Source: Pleurobrachia bachei (Eukaryota > Ctenophora > Tentaculata > Cydippida > Pleurobrachiidae). From it: a stretch of DNA of 26,388 bases. The stretch covers positions 18,799-45,186 of the forward strand of contig AVPN01000705.1 in the NCBI GenBank assembly GCA_000695325.1, read 5' to 3'. Both the position numbers and the translations under genes were made by a program. Of the stretch, positions 10,701 to 18,894 are shown one piece after another; the first letter of the stretch is position 1, and each line of letters starts with the position of its first letter. Under the pieces are notes generated by a model. That model was not told the origin of the DNA and did not search any database. It was given only the letters and a program-made list of their open reading frames with translations.

Positions 10701-12446
10701 GGAGAGTTTTGAGGATGGCCAATATATCGGCCAAACGGGATACATTAGGGCTGTGTCCGGACCCATTTCAACTGTCTGGCTGTACGAAGAGGAACGGGAG
10801 TTCGCCTTGAGGAGTTCAAGGTTCGGCCCCGGGACCTTCAGCTGTGTACGGAAATGAACTCCGGTGTGGACAGCCATGGGATGTACCAGATTGGTGACGT
10901 GATCGAGATAAACCAGAGTACCGTCGGGTATATCGTTAGGATAGAGCGGGAATCGGTCAAGGTTCTCACTCAGTACGGCAAAACGGAGTCAGTGAATAAC
11001 AGGGCTATTATGAGGAAACTACGGTGTGGCCAGGCCTTGGATTCACAGCAGAACTTCCTGAAGTTCAAAGACATTGTTGATGTGAATGATGATAAGAAGA
11101 GAAGGGGAGAGATCAAGTTTATCTGGCGTCATTTCTTGTTTTTGTTTAACCGGGGTTTAGCGGAAAACGGTGGTATTTTCGTTGCAAAATCACGAGGTGT
11201 AACGTTACCAGGTGCGAACAAGTCCACTGGTAGTTTTGTTGCAGCCTCGCCCCGTCTCCAGTCACCCTCTCGGAGTCCGATGCGGGCCGGGGGTGAGGGT
11301 GGTGCGTCACCCAGGCATAGCCGAGGAGGGGGCAGAGGGGGCAAGAGCCAACGAGACAGGGAGTTCATCGGCAAGACGGTCAAGGTTAAAACTGGTCCAT
11401 ACAAGGGTTATGTTGGGATCGTCCGAGATTCAACAGACACCACTGCCAGGATTGAGCTTCACACGGACTGTAAAATCATTTCCGTGGAGCGGGGTCATCT
11501 TGCAGAGGTGACGACTCTGGCAAGTGGCGGTCACATCACTCCTTCCACTCCCTTTATCAACAAAACCCCCGCCTACACGAACAACCTGGGTGGAGCTACT
11601 CCAGTTTACGGAGCTCAGGGTTCACGGACACCCATGCAAAGTGGAAACAGGACACCCATGTATGGATCTCAGACACCCTCCAGGGGAGATCGGACGCCCT
11701 ACTATGGCGCCCAGACGCCCACCCATGACGGCAATGCGACCCCTCGGGCGGGGTACAGTGCTTGGGATCCCAACTGTCCAAACACTCCTGCCCGATCATC
11801 TTCCGATGATTTCAATGATTATTACGAGAACTCACCCTCACCCGCTCCCTTCAGCCCAGCGAACCCCCAGACACCTGGTTACGGTGAACCAATGACGCCC
11901 GGGTATGCCATAGACAGTATGGGTCCCGCCACCCCAGGTACTGATTACAATACCAGTAGTGCACCGAGCCCAGCCTCTCCCTACACAGAACCCTCTCCCT
12001 CACCTGGGGAGTCCAGTTTAGGACCCCCATCCCCCGGGTCAGACAGCTCCGTGCCCACACCCTACAGCAACATGGCCAGCCCGATGACTCCCGCATCAAC
12101 CCAGGAGAACTGGCCCCTCAGTGGCATTGAAGTGGTCATGTTGGAGAGTTTTGAGGATGGCCAATATATCGGCCAAACGGGATACATTAGGGCTGTGTCC
12201 GGACCCATTTCAACTGTCTGGCTGTACGAAGAGGAACGGGAGTTCGAGTGCCAAAGTTACCAGATGAAACCTGTCGTACCGAAGAAACAGGACAAGGTCG
12301 TGATAATAACAGGAAACAGGAGGGGTAACCACGGGCAACTGATTAACATTGACAATGATGATGGTATTGTAAAGGCAGACAAGTCCCTTGAGTTGAGGAT
12401 CCTGAAACTGGATTCCCTTGCAAAGTTATCCGCTCACCACATGTAG
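7560..12446 (+). CDS. SUPT5H: SPT5, RNA polymerase II elongation factor (DSIF large subunit), with an internal tandem duplication
   Basis: Exons: 7560-7678, 7790-8011, 8151-8520, and 8629 onward. SPT5 pairs with SPT4 as DSIF, controls Pol II pausing and becomes a positive factor after CDK9 phosphorylation. Seen in order: an acidic N-terminus (residues 1-115, DDDSDVDLDEEFSEDELDE); the NGN domain (about 147-237, KDPRLWQVKCRIGEE); KOW1 (NSWVRIKRGIYRDDLAQIDY); further KOW segments (GDHVKVINGSLEGETGVVVR, ELIGQTV-like KOW at EFIGKTVKVKTGPYKGYVG); the CTR with repeats such as RTPMYGSQTP; and a last KOW ending ILKLDSLAKL. Without one copy of the 1,442 bp repeat (9364-10805 / 10806-12247) the protein would be about 1,028 residues, close to the human length. 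As written, the frame shifts at the junction and stops at 10857 after 979 residues. The second frame resumes at 10854 and carries the true C-terminus. Confidence 0.93.
8016..8115. repeat. TTCCTGTTTTG-like short tandem repeats in SPT5 intron 2
   Basis: The 139 bp intron (8012-8150) contains at least six degenerate copies of TTCCTGTTTNG/TTCTGTTTTG. It is probably slippage-derived and serves as a long pyrimidine-rich tract before the acceptor TCTTTTTTAG. Confidence 0.6.
9364..10805. repeat. Tandem duplication 3, left copy inside SPT5 (1,442 bp)
   Basis: Repeats directly at 10806-12247. Seen differences lie in the first 100 bp (GACCTCCAG/GACCTTCAG, GGCGTA/GGTGTG, ATCGGT/ATTGGT, GATTGAG/GATCGAG) and all are synonymous. 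The rest looks identical over about 1.3 kb. The unit length is 3n+2, so it shifts the reading frame. Confidence 0.93.
10806..12247. repeat. Tandem duplication 3, right copy inside SPT5
   Basis: Second copy of the KOW, linker and CTR coding segment. It reads straight into the genuine SPT5 C-terminus (12248-12446). The junction GAGTTCG/CCTTGAGG has almost no microhomology. Confidence 0.93.
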
Positions 12447-12835
12447 AGAGATGGTGTGATATTGGGAAGAGAGAGAATTATCCGCTCACCACATGTAGAG
12501 TGGAGGACAGAGGTGGGATTTGGGTATAGAGAGGTATCCGCTCACCACATGTAGAGAGATGGTGTGATATTGGGAAGGGAGAGAATTAACCGCTCACCAC
12601 ATGTAGAGAGATGGTGGGATTTGGGTATAGAGAGGTATCCGCTCACCACAGAGAGATGGTGTGAACTGTGATATTGGGAAGGGAGAGAATTATACGCTCA
12701 CCACATGTAGAGAGATGGTGTGATATTGGGAAGGGAGAGAATTATACGCTCACCACATGTAGAGAGATGGTGAGTATTTGGGAAGGGAGAGAATTATCCG
12801 CTCACCATATGTAGAGAGATGGTGTGAAGAGAGGG
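12430..12835 (+). repeat. Minisatellite of about 52 bp built from the SPT5 stop region
   Basis: CCGCTCACCACATGTAGAGAGATGG-type units start at about 12430, 12482, 12538, 12590, 12639, 12694, 12746 and 12798 (spacing 49-56 bp). The first unit contains the last SPT5 codons and stop (TCC GCT CAC CAC ATG TAG), so the array grew out of the coding end. Unit variants have GATATTGGGAAGGGAGAG or GATTTGGGTATAGAG spacers. A last unit reappears at 14265 as part of duplication 4. Confidence 0.9.
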
Positions 12836-13097
12836 GATAGTTTGAATTGGGGTTGAAGTATGATGGTTGAGTGGTTTGTGAGTGGAAATGTGCTTTATTC
12901 ATTTTTCAGTGTGACAAATGACAATATTACAATATGTCACTGTATCATTGATTAATATTATTCAACGCGTTTGACTCTTATTTAAATTAAAAGCGTTTTA
13001 ATCGACTTCTGCATTAGGGAGTCCATGTAATGGGTCTCTCCAATTTAACATCACGCAAAATAGTAAATCTTCCAATCTCTCTCTTTCTAGCTATATC

Positions 13098-13225
13098 ATG
13101 TCTATGGCATCTGACCCCCGGTCCGGTTCGCCGGCAACTTCTCTCTCCTCCTAGCTATATCATGTCTATGGCATCTGACCCCCGGTCCGGTTCGCCGGCA
13201 TCCTCTCCCCTCTTCTCTCCCCCTG
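13098..13225 (+). repeat. 64 bp tandem repeat across the POLR2K start in the left copy
   Basis: The sequence CTAGCTATATCATGTCTATGGCATCTGACC through GTTCGCCGGCA occurs twice, with starts at ATG 13098 and ATG 13162. The first ATG is out of frame with the second and meets a stop after 18 codons ([18 protein letters not shown]). Each copy is preceded by a pyrimidine tract and TAG, which looks like a 3' splice site, so the repeat also doubles the acceptor. The right copy (14565) has one. Confidence 0.85.
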
Positions 13226-13521
13226 CCTCCCCTGCTGGCATGTCTCCAGCGGGCGGTCCAGGCTCCCCCGGTGGTATTGGATCCCCACCCAACCGGATAT
13301 CCCCCTCTGGCCTGAGCCCGTCCATGCACGATCAGAACCTGCAAGCCGCTGCCGCCACTGCAGTAGGGTCCACTGTAAAGAAAGCCATGATTTATGTTTG
13401 CGGGGAGTGCCGTGGTGACAACGAGATCAAATCTCGTGATCCGATCAGGTGTCGGGAGTGTGGTCATCGGATCATGTACAAGAAGAGAACAAACAGGATG
13501 ATGGTCTTCAATGCACGATGA
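13162..13521 (+). CDS. POLR2K: POLR2K (RPB12/RPABC4), left copy
   Basis: Encodes the same 119 residues as 14565-14924. RPB12 is a small zinc-binding subunit shared by RNA polymerases I, II and III. The C-terminal 44 residues contain CGEC...CREC (Cys 80, 83, 97, 100) and [12 protein letters not shown], matching the family closely. An open frame runs upstream to 13030, but the ATG at 13162 is chosen because it matches the single start of the right copy. The start is doubled by a 64 bp repeat. If the more upstream ATG (13098) were used, the short out-of-frame ORF would reduce expression. A following MRPL16 start lies 163 bp after the stop. Confidence 0.88.
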   Translation: MSMASDPRSGSPASSPLFSPPASPAGMSPAGGPGSPGGIGSPPNRISPSGLSPSMHDQNLQAAAATAVGSTVKKAMIYVCGECRGDNEIKSRDPIRCRECGHRIMYKKRTNRMMVFNAR

Positions 13522-13684
13522 GAAACACTACAGAGTACAGATCTAGAACTGTTTTAATATTTTTGCAAAATTAACACTTATTTATGTCTTTCAAAAGTCG
13601 TACCAGTTCATTTTAACAAGCGTAGTTTAATTTCTAAACTCTCCAAATTGTCCCCAACTAAAACATATACCTTCTCTACAAGTT

Positions 13685-14264
13685 ATGCTACAAGCTGTGA
13701 GGGTTCAGCGGGCCCTTTCAGGGGTTCAGCTGTTGAAGCGATTCCGTCACCCTAATACACGGCCAATTGATGAAACTGTAGAAATTCAACCTCAACAAGA
13801 GCTCCTCTCTCGAGACTTGTTACGGCCAATTAAAGCAATCCGGAATGTTACCTTAGGTAAGATGGATCTAGTTTAACTTCACCTCGTCTGAAATTCTAAC
13901 TGATGTTTAAGAAATCAGAAAGATTAACACATTATTATTTCTGTGGACAGTGCACGACCAGCCGGTAGATGGATCGGCTATGAAACAGCCCGCCAGACCT
14001 AACCTTCTCAGACCACGGTGGCCAGAGCAGTTTATTATGGAACCTGTTTTTCAAGGTCGCTATGCAATTGTTGCGCTGGAAACATCTGCTTTGGGCTTCA
14101 AAAACATGAAGGTACACCTACACACTAATAAATTACCTAACTGGGCTCTTTGTGGAACTAAGGAGTGTTTGAAGGCCCCTACTCCCCTGATTAATGAATT
14201 AACTATTTCCAGGCCAGTAAAGAGTTTGTGAACAAATGGCTCACTCGAGGTATCCATGGGTTAT
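13685..14264 (+). pseudogene. MRPL16-like gene, left copy, truncated in exon 3
   Basis: Exon 1 13685-13856, exon 2 13951-14111, and exon 3 from 14213, broken by the duplication junction at about 14261 after TRGIHGL. It lacks the GGGKGK segment and everything after. Codon differences from 15088 onward (GCC/GCT, GTT/GTG, CCT/CCC, ACA/ACC, CCA/CCT, ACC/ACT, AAC/AAT, GCC/GCG) are all silent. It is either an allelic piece misplaced by assembly or a truncated tandem copy. Confidence 0.75.
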
Positions 14265-15663
14265 CCGCTCACCATATGTAGAGAGATGGTGTGAAGAGAG
14301 GGGATAGTTTGAATTGGGGTTGAAGTATGATGGTTGAGTGGTTTGTGAGTGGAAATGTGCTTTATTCATTTTTCAGTGTGACAAATGACAATATTACAAT
14401 ATGTCACTGTATCATTGATTAATATTATTCAACGCGTTTGACTCTTATTTAAATTAAAAGCGTTTTAATCGACTTCTGCATTAGGGAGTCCATGTAATGG
14501 GTCTCTCCAATTTAACATCACGCAAAATAGTAAATCTTCCCTTCTCTCTCCTCCTAGCTATATCATGTCTATGGCATCTGACCCCCGGTCCGGTTCGCCG
14601 GCATCCTCTCCCCTCTTCTCTCCCCCTGCCTCCCCTGCTGGCATGTCTCCAGCGGGCGGTCCAGGCTCCCCCGGTGGTATTGGATCCCCACCCAACCGGA
14701 TATCCCCCTCTGGCCTGAGCCCGTCCATGCACGATCAGAACCTGCAAGCCGCTGCCGCCACTGCAGTAGGGTCCACTGTAAAGAAAGCCATGATTTATGT
14801 TTGCGGGGAGTGCCGTGGTGACAACGAGATCAAATCTCGTGATCCGATCAGGTGTCGGGAGTGTGGTCATCGGATCATGTACAAGAAGAGAACAAACAGG
14901 ATGATGGTCTTCAATGCACGATGAGAAATACTACAGAGTACAGATCTAGAACTGTTTTAATATTTTTGCAAAATTAACACTTATTTATGTCTTTCAAAAG
15001 TCGTACCAGTTCATTTTAACAAGCGTAGTTTAATTTCTAAACTCTCCAAATTGTCCCCAACTAAAACATATACCTTCTCTACAAGTTATGCTACAAGCTG
15101 TGAGGGTTCAGCGGGCTCTTTCAGGGGTGCAGCTGTTGAAGCGATTCCGTCACCCCAATACCCGGCCTATTGATGAAACTGTAGAAATTCAACCTCAACA
15201 AGAGCTCCTCTCTCGAGACTTGTTACGGCCAATTAAAGCAATCCGGAATGTTACTTTAGGTAAGATGGAACTAGTTTCACTTCACCTTGTTTGAAATTCT
15301 TCCTGATATCTAGGAAATAAGAAAAACTAACACATTATCATTTCTGTGGACAGTGCACGACCAGCCGGTAGATGGATCGGCTATGAAACAGCCCGCCAGA
15401 CCTAACCTTCTCAGACCACGGTGGCCAGAGCAGTTTATTATGGAACCTGTTTTTCAAGGTCGCTATGCAATTGTTGCGCTGGAAACATCTGCTTTGGGCT
15501 TCAAAAATATGAAGGTATACCTACACACTAATAAATTGCCTAACTGGGCTCTTTATGGGGCTAGGGAGTAGGGAGTGCTTGAGAGTTGAGTGACGAGAGT
15601 CCCCCTATTAATGAATTACTATTTCCAGGCGAGTAAAGAGTTTGTGAACAAATGGCTCACTCG
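14261..15663. repeat. Tandem duplication 4, right copy
   Basis: Second copy of 12794-14260, carrying the uninterrupted POLR2K and MRPL16. It continues in MRPL16 exon 3 past the point where the left copy breaks. Confidence 0.9.
14565..14924 (+). CDS. POLR2K: POLR2K (RPB12/RPABC4), RNA polymerase subunit shared by Pol I, II and III
   Basis: 119 residues. The last 44 (MIYVCGEC to FNAR) are a near-perfect RPB12 with the zinc ligands C-x2-C and C-x2-C at about 80/83 and 97/100 and the conserved [15 protein letters not shown] and YKKRT. The human protein is only 58 residues. Here the first 75 residues are an added low-complexity tail rich in Ser, Pro and Gly (repeats like [17 protein letters not shown]), with many SP pairs. 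The in-frame ATG at 14565 directly follows a CT-rich tract ending CTCCTAG, so there is probably an intron in the 5' UTR and translation begins at the start of exon 2. The next in-frame Met that would give a canonical-length protein is before YVCGEC, so the long tail is real unless translation starts late. Confidence 0.9.
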   Translation: MSMASDPRSGSPASSPLFSPPASPAGMSPAGGPGSPGGIGSPPNRISPSGLSPSMHDQNLQAAAATAVGSTVKKAMIYVCGECRGDNEIKSRDPIRCRECGHRIMYKKRTNRMMVFNAR

Positions 15664-16779
15664 AGGTATCCATGGGTTATGGGTCAGATACTACCCTGAC
15701 TACCCTAAATCTATCCGATTACCGGGCATGCCCAAGAACGGCGGTGGAAAGGGAAAGGTGAAGCAGTGGCACGATTATGTTCATGCAGGTTAGATGTTAT
15801 CAGAATCTGAATCATTTTGTAAAGCTGGGCAAAAAGGGTGAAGGTTACGGGCAAGGCAGGGATTTTACAGGACACTATTTTCAGGGCGAGTTTTGATTGA
15901 GTTCGACTCAGATCCTTTGACATCAAAGATTATCTTTGACGGAGTGTTCAAGAGGGCAAAGCTGGCTGTAATGTTAGTCGATGGGAATAAACATCGCCAG
16001 CCTGGATTGGTAAGTCAATCGGATTCTTATTTATTCATTTGTATTTTTGTATCGAATTAATCAATTCTCAAATTTTATTTCAACTAGCGCACCCATTGGG
16101 TGCGCCCCAAGTAAGGGTCTTTTGATAACCCAACCGGCTTTGCCGGGTGGTTCTTTTCGCTCCTTTCAAGGTCAATAACACGGTTGCCATGGCAACTGAA
16201 TTGGTAATTATTTGTTACTTTCGTAACCCTCGCTCCGCGAGCCGGCGTAAACACAGGGTCGCGCAATCTGACAAGTAATTATGGGGACTGGCATTTTAAA
16301 AGTCATTCGAAAACATTAACAAACGTCCACTGCAAGTTCAAAAGTGTGAGCAACAGCTTTACAGCTTTGGGCCTATAAAGTGTTTTATGAAGGAGCAGTC
16401 GGTCGCTTAGATACCGCTTAACGAACGACTTCGACGACGTTCATCTCCAACCTGTAGCGTAGATACCGCTTAACGAACGACTTCGACGACGTTCATCTCC
16501 AACTTATCTAGAATCCATATATAAGTTTTATCCGTCGATTTTTCACAGGTGACAGATATCGGAGGACGCGATAGGCTCGGACACAAAGTATACGACTACA
16601 AGATTGAACGAGCATGTGGATCAACCTACGTTTTTAGGCTACCAAAAGACATGTACAAAGACAATGAGGGTACACGCTGTACAATGGAGACCATGCAATT
16701 GAACTATTCTCATAACAAGCACAAGAGCTTTGGCAATGATCGTCTTCGTGTTAGAACCGGGACAGCTCACGGATGCTGA
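15088..16779 (+). CDS. MRPL16: Mitochondrial large-subunit ribosomal protein uL16m (MRPL16-like), complete copy
   Basis: Exons 15088-15259, 15354-15514, 15629-15788, 15885-16009 and 16549-16779 join in phase to 282 residues (human about 251). uL16 sits at the peptidyl-transferase centre side of the large subunit. Seen: an Arg-rich presequence (MLQAVRVQRALSGVQLLKRF); GRYAIVALE, like GNFAILAL of MRPL16; then GLWVRYYPDYPKS, the family's IWR..P..P; the GGGKGK loop with W and Y before V.AGR; and AGRVLIEFDS, like AGRLVVEMGG. The last exon (RDRLGHKVYDYKIE...) does not resemble the usual C-terminus, but its differences from copy 3 are silent (CGT/CGG, ACA/ACT), which supports coding. Two alternatives are that exon 4 reads into its intron and stops at 16061, or that exon 5 belongs to another transcript. 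Confidence 0.68.
16088..16262. repeat. Hairpin-rich element in the last MRPL16 intron
   Basis: A run of short perfect hairpins: CGCACCC/GGGTGCG (7 bp stem), CCGGC/GCCGG, the 14-base palindrome GTTGCCATGGCAAC (16183-16196), and CTCGC/GCGAG. It is GC-richer than the flanking AT-rich intron and begins abruptly after TTTCAACTAG. No coding frame, A-rich tail or clear target duplication is visible. It may be a small non-autonomous transposable element. A second copy comes with duplication 5 at about 17677-17851. Confidence 0.6.
16183..16196. promoter_or_regulatory. Perfect RFX X-box palindrome (GTTGCCATGGCAAC)
   Basis: The 14 bases match the classic RFX-factor X-box, which controls ciliary genes in animals. 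A second copy lies at 17772-17785, about 1.1 kb before the tektin start. Tektin is an axonemal protein, so a link is tempting, but the motif is inside a repetitive hairpin element and could be coincidental. Confidence 0.4.
16408..16504 (+). repeat. Two-copy 52 bp tandem repeat in an MRPL16 intron
   Basis: TAGATACCGCTTAACGAACG and the following bases to CATCTCCAAC occur at 16408 and 16460. The corresponding place in the right copy (about 17997-18045) has a single unit followed by a few extra bases (TATAATAGAG). This is a recent local difference between copies. Confidence 0.85.
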
Positions 16780-16894
16780 GTATTACTAACTTGAATAACT
16801 AAAACCTTGCTGTGTAAGTTATTGATTTGAAGTTCTGCCCATTCCCCAAATCCGCGCCTCTTTTTGTCTCAAGTTTTCAACCGTGATCCCCGAA

Positions 16895-18440
16895 CTGTTT
16901 AAGAAATCAGAAAGATTAACACATTATTATTTCTGTGGACAGTGCACGACCAGCCGGTAGATGGATCGGCTATGAAACAGCCCGCCAGACCTAACCTTCT
17001 CAGACCACGGTGGCCAGAGCAGTTTATTATGGAACCTGTTTTTCAAGGTCGCTATGCAATTGTTGCGCTGGAAACATCTGCTTTGGGCTTCAAAAATATG
17101 AAGGTATACCTACACACTAATAAATTGCCTAACTGGGCTCTTTATGGGGCTAGGGAGTAGGGAGTGCTTGAGAGTTGAGTGACGAGAGTCCCCCTATTAA
17201 TGAATTACTATTTCCAGGCGAGTAAAGAGTTTGTGAACAAATGGCTCACTCGAGGTATCCATGGGTTATGGGTCAGATACTACCCTGACTACCCTAAATC
17301 TATCCGATTACCGGGCATGCCCAAGAACGGCGGTGGAAAGGGAAAGGTGAAGCAGTGGCACGATTATGTTCATGCAGGTTAGATGTTATCAGAATCTGAA
17401 TCATTTTGTAAAGCTGGGCAAAAAGGGTGAAGGTTACGGGCAAGGCAGGGATTTTACAGGACACTATTTTCAGGGCGAGTTTTGATTGAGTTCGACTCAG
17501 ATCCTTTGACATCAAAGATTATCTTTGACGGAGTGTTCAAGAGGGCAAAGCTGGCTGTAATGTTAGTCGATGGGAATAAACATCGCCAGCCTGGATTGGT
17601 AAGTCAATCGGATTCTTATTTATTCATTTGTATTTTTGTATCGAATTAATCAATTCTCAAATTTTATTTCAACTAGCGCACCCATTGGGTGCGCCCCAAG
17701 TAAGGGTCTTTTGATAACCCAACCGGCTTTGCCGGGTGGTTCTTTTCGCTCCTTTCAAGGTCAATAACACGGTTGCCATGGCAACTGAATTGGTAATTAT
17801 TTGTTACTTTCGTAACCCTCGCTCCGCGAGCCGGCGTAAACACAGGGTCGCGCAATCTGACAAGTAATTATGGGGACTGGCATTTTAAAAGTCATTCGAA
17901 AACATTAACAAACGTCCACTGCAAGTTCAAAAGTGTGAGCAACAGCTTTACAGCTTTGGGCCTATAAAGTGTTTTATGAAGGAGCAGTCGGTCGCTTAGA
18001 TACCGCTTAACGAACGACTTCGACGACGTTCATCTCCAACTTATAATAGAGATCTAGAATCCATATATAAGTTTTATCCGTCGATTTTTCACAGGTGACA
18101 GATATCGGAGGACGCGATAGGCTCGGACACAAAGTATACGACTACAAGATTGAACGAGCATGTGGATCAACCTACGTTTTTAGGCTACCAAAAGACATGT
18201 ACAAAGACAATGAGGGTACACGCTGTACAATGGAGACCATGCAATTGAACTATTCTCATAACAAGCACAAGAGCTTTGGCAATGATCGGCTTCGTGTTAG
18301 AACCGGGACTGCTCACGGATGCTGAGTATTACTAACTTTAATAACTAAAACCTTGCTGTGTAAGTTATTGATTTGAAGTTCTGCCCATTCCCAAATCGGC
18401 GCCTCTTTTTGTCTCAAGTTTTCAACCGTGATCCCCGAAC
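16895..18440. repeat. Tandem duplication 5, right copy
   Basis: Begins abruptly after GATCCCCGAAC. Its first 36 bases (GTTTAAGAAATCAGAAAGATTAAC) match the intron of the truncated copy at 13910-13935, not the intron of the immediately preceding copy at 15306, whereas its exon 2 end (AAAAATATGAAGGTATAC) matches the preceding copy. It is therefore a mosaic of two sequence types. Confidence 0.88.
16943..18325 (+). pseudogene. MRPL16-like gene, third copy without exon 1
   Basis: Exons equivalent to 2-5 lie at 16943-17103, 17218-17377, 17474-17598 and 18095-18325, all in frame with intact splice sites. There is no exon 1 or start codon before it. As a separate gene it could not be translated from the normal start. 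As downstream exons it could be spliced to from exon 1 at 15088 as an alternative set. It is most simply a partial tandem copy or an allelic fragment. Confidence 0.72.
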
Positions 18441-18894
18441 CATCCTCTTGTGAAAAAAGCACATCTGCGCGCAACACGCGCATTCACATTCGTGTCTTTG
18501 TCAGAAATGATGCGACGCGCAAATAATTCCAATTCACTCCGCAAACAACTTCATTTTCAGGATGAAAGCTCAGATAACCATAGAGACGGAGCAACTTCAT
18601 TTCTCTGCAGTTCATCCTCCGCAGCTGAAGAGTTTGGTATTTCTCATTTGTTACACTTGTGTTCCCCTTGTTAAGTGAAGCTAAGTAGTAAATGCATTTG
18701 CAATTCAATCTCTTTTGATTACTTTGCAAGTACATAATAGCATTTTATATCCACCTTACAGTCACACCTTAGCAGTTCATGTCTTGTGGGGCTTGTAGCA
18801 CTGTATCAACTATCATGTATACCAATGCCACTTTTAATTTCATGTAACCGATTAAAAATTATAATCATATCCCTATTTTCTAGGCTAACCGGTT
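18326..18894 (+). other. Region between MRPL16 copy 3 and tektin; probable tektin 5' leader
   Basis: Up to 18440 it repeats 16780-16894. After that it is unique. A possible 5' exon begins after CATTTTCAG (18560) with ATGAAAGCTCAG, a 24-codon open frame, then a possible donor (TTTG/GTATTT, near 18635). The acceptor CCCTATTTTCTAG sits 11 bases before the tektin ATG. Spliced that way, the upstream ATG would be a short ORF out of frame with tektin. An X-box-like ATAACCATAGAGAC is at 18574-18587 (one mismatch to the common form). No other gene is visible. Confidence 0.4.

Larger units (their letters stand above)
12794..14260. repeat. Tandem duplication 4, left copy (1,467 bp; POLR2K plus the start of MRPL16)
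   Basis: Repeats directly from 14261 to about 15663. The offset is 1,467 bp at the left and 1,403 bp after an extra 64 bp repeat in the left copy. At the junction, TCCATGGGTTAT of MRPL16 exon 3 meets TTATCCGCTCACC of the minisatellite, sharing TTAT, so there are 4 bp of microhomology. Differences are scattered single bases. Confidence 0.92.
15306..16894. repeat. Tandem duplication 5, left copy (1,589 bp; MRPL16 exons 2-5)
   Basis: Repeats directly at 16895-18440. The right copy is shorter because it lacks one 52 bp internal repeat (offset drops from 1,589 to 1,546). The copies are otherwise nearly identical, including introns. Confidence 0.92.

Noticed and set aside
12430-12835. Regular repeats suggesting a CRISPR array
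   Set aside because: Units are contiguous variants of one sequence without unique spacers, and the DNA is eukaryotic. It is a minisatellite.
18450-18674. 75-codon open frame before tektin
   Set aside because: It begins without ATG, is composition-driven, and overlaps the likely tektin leader.
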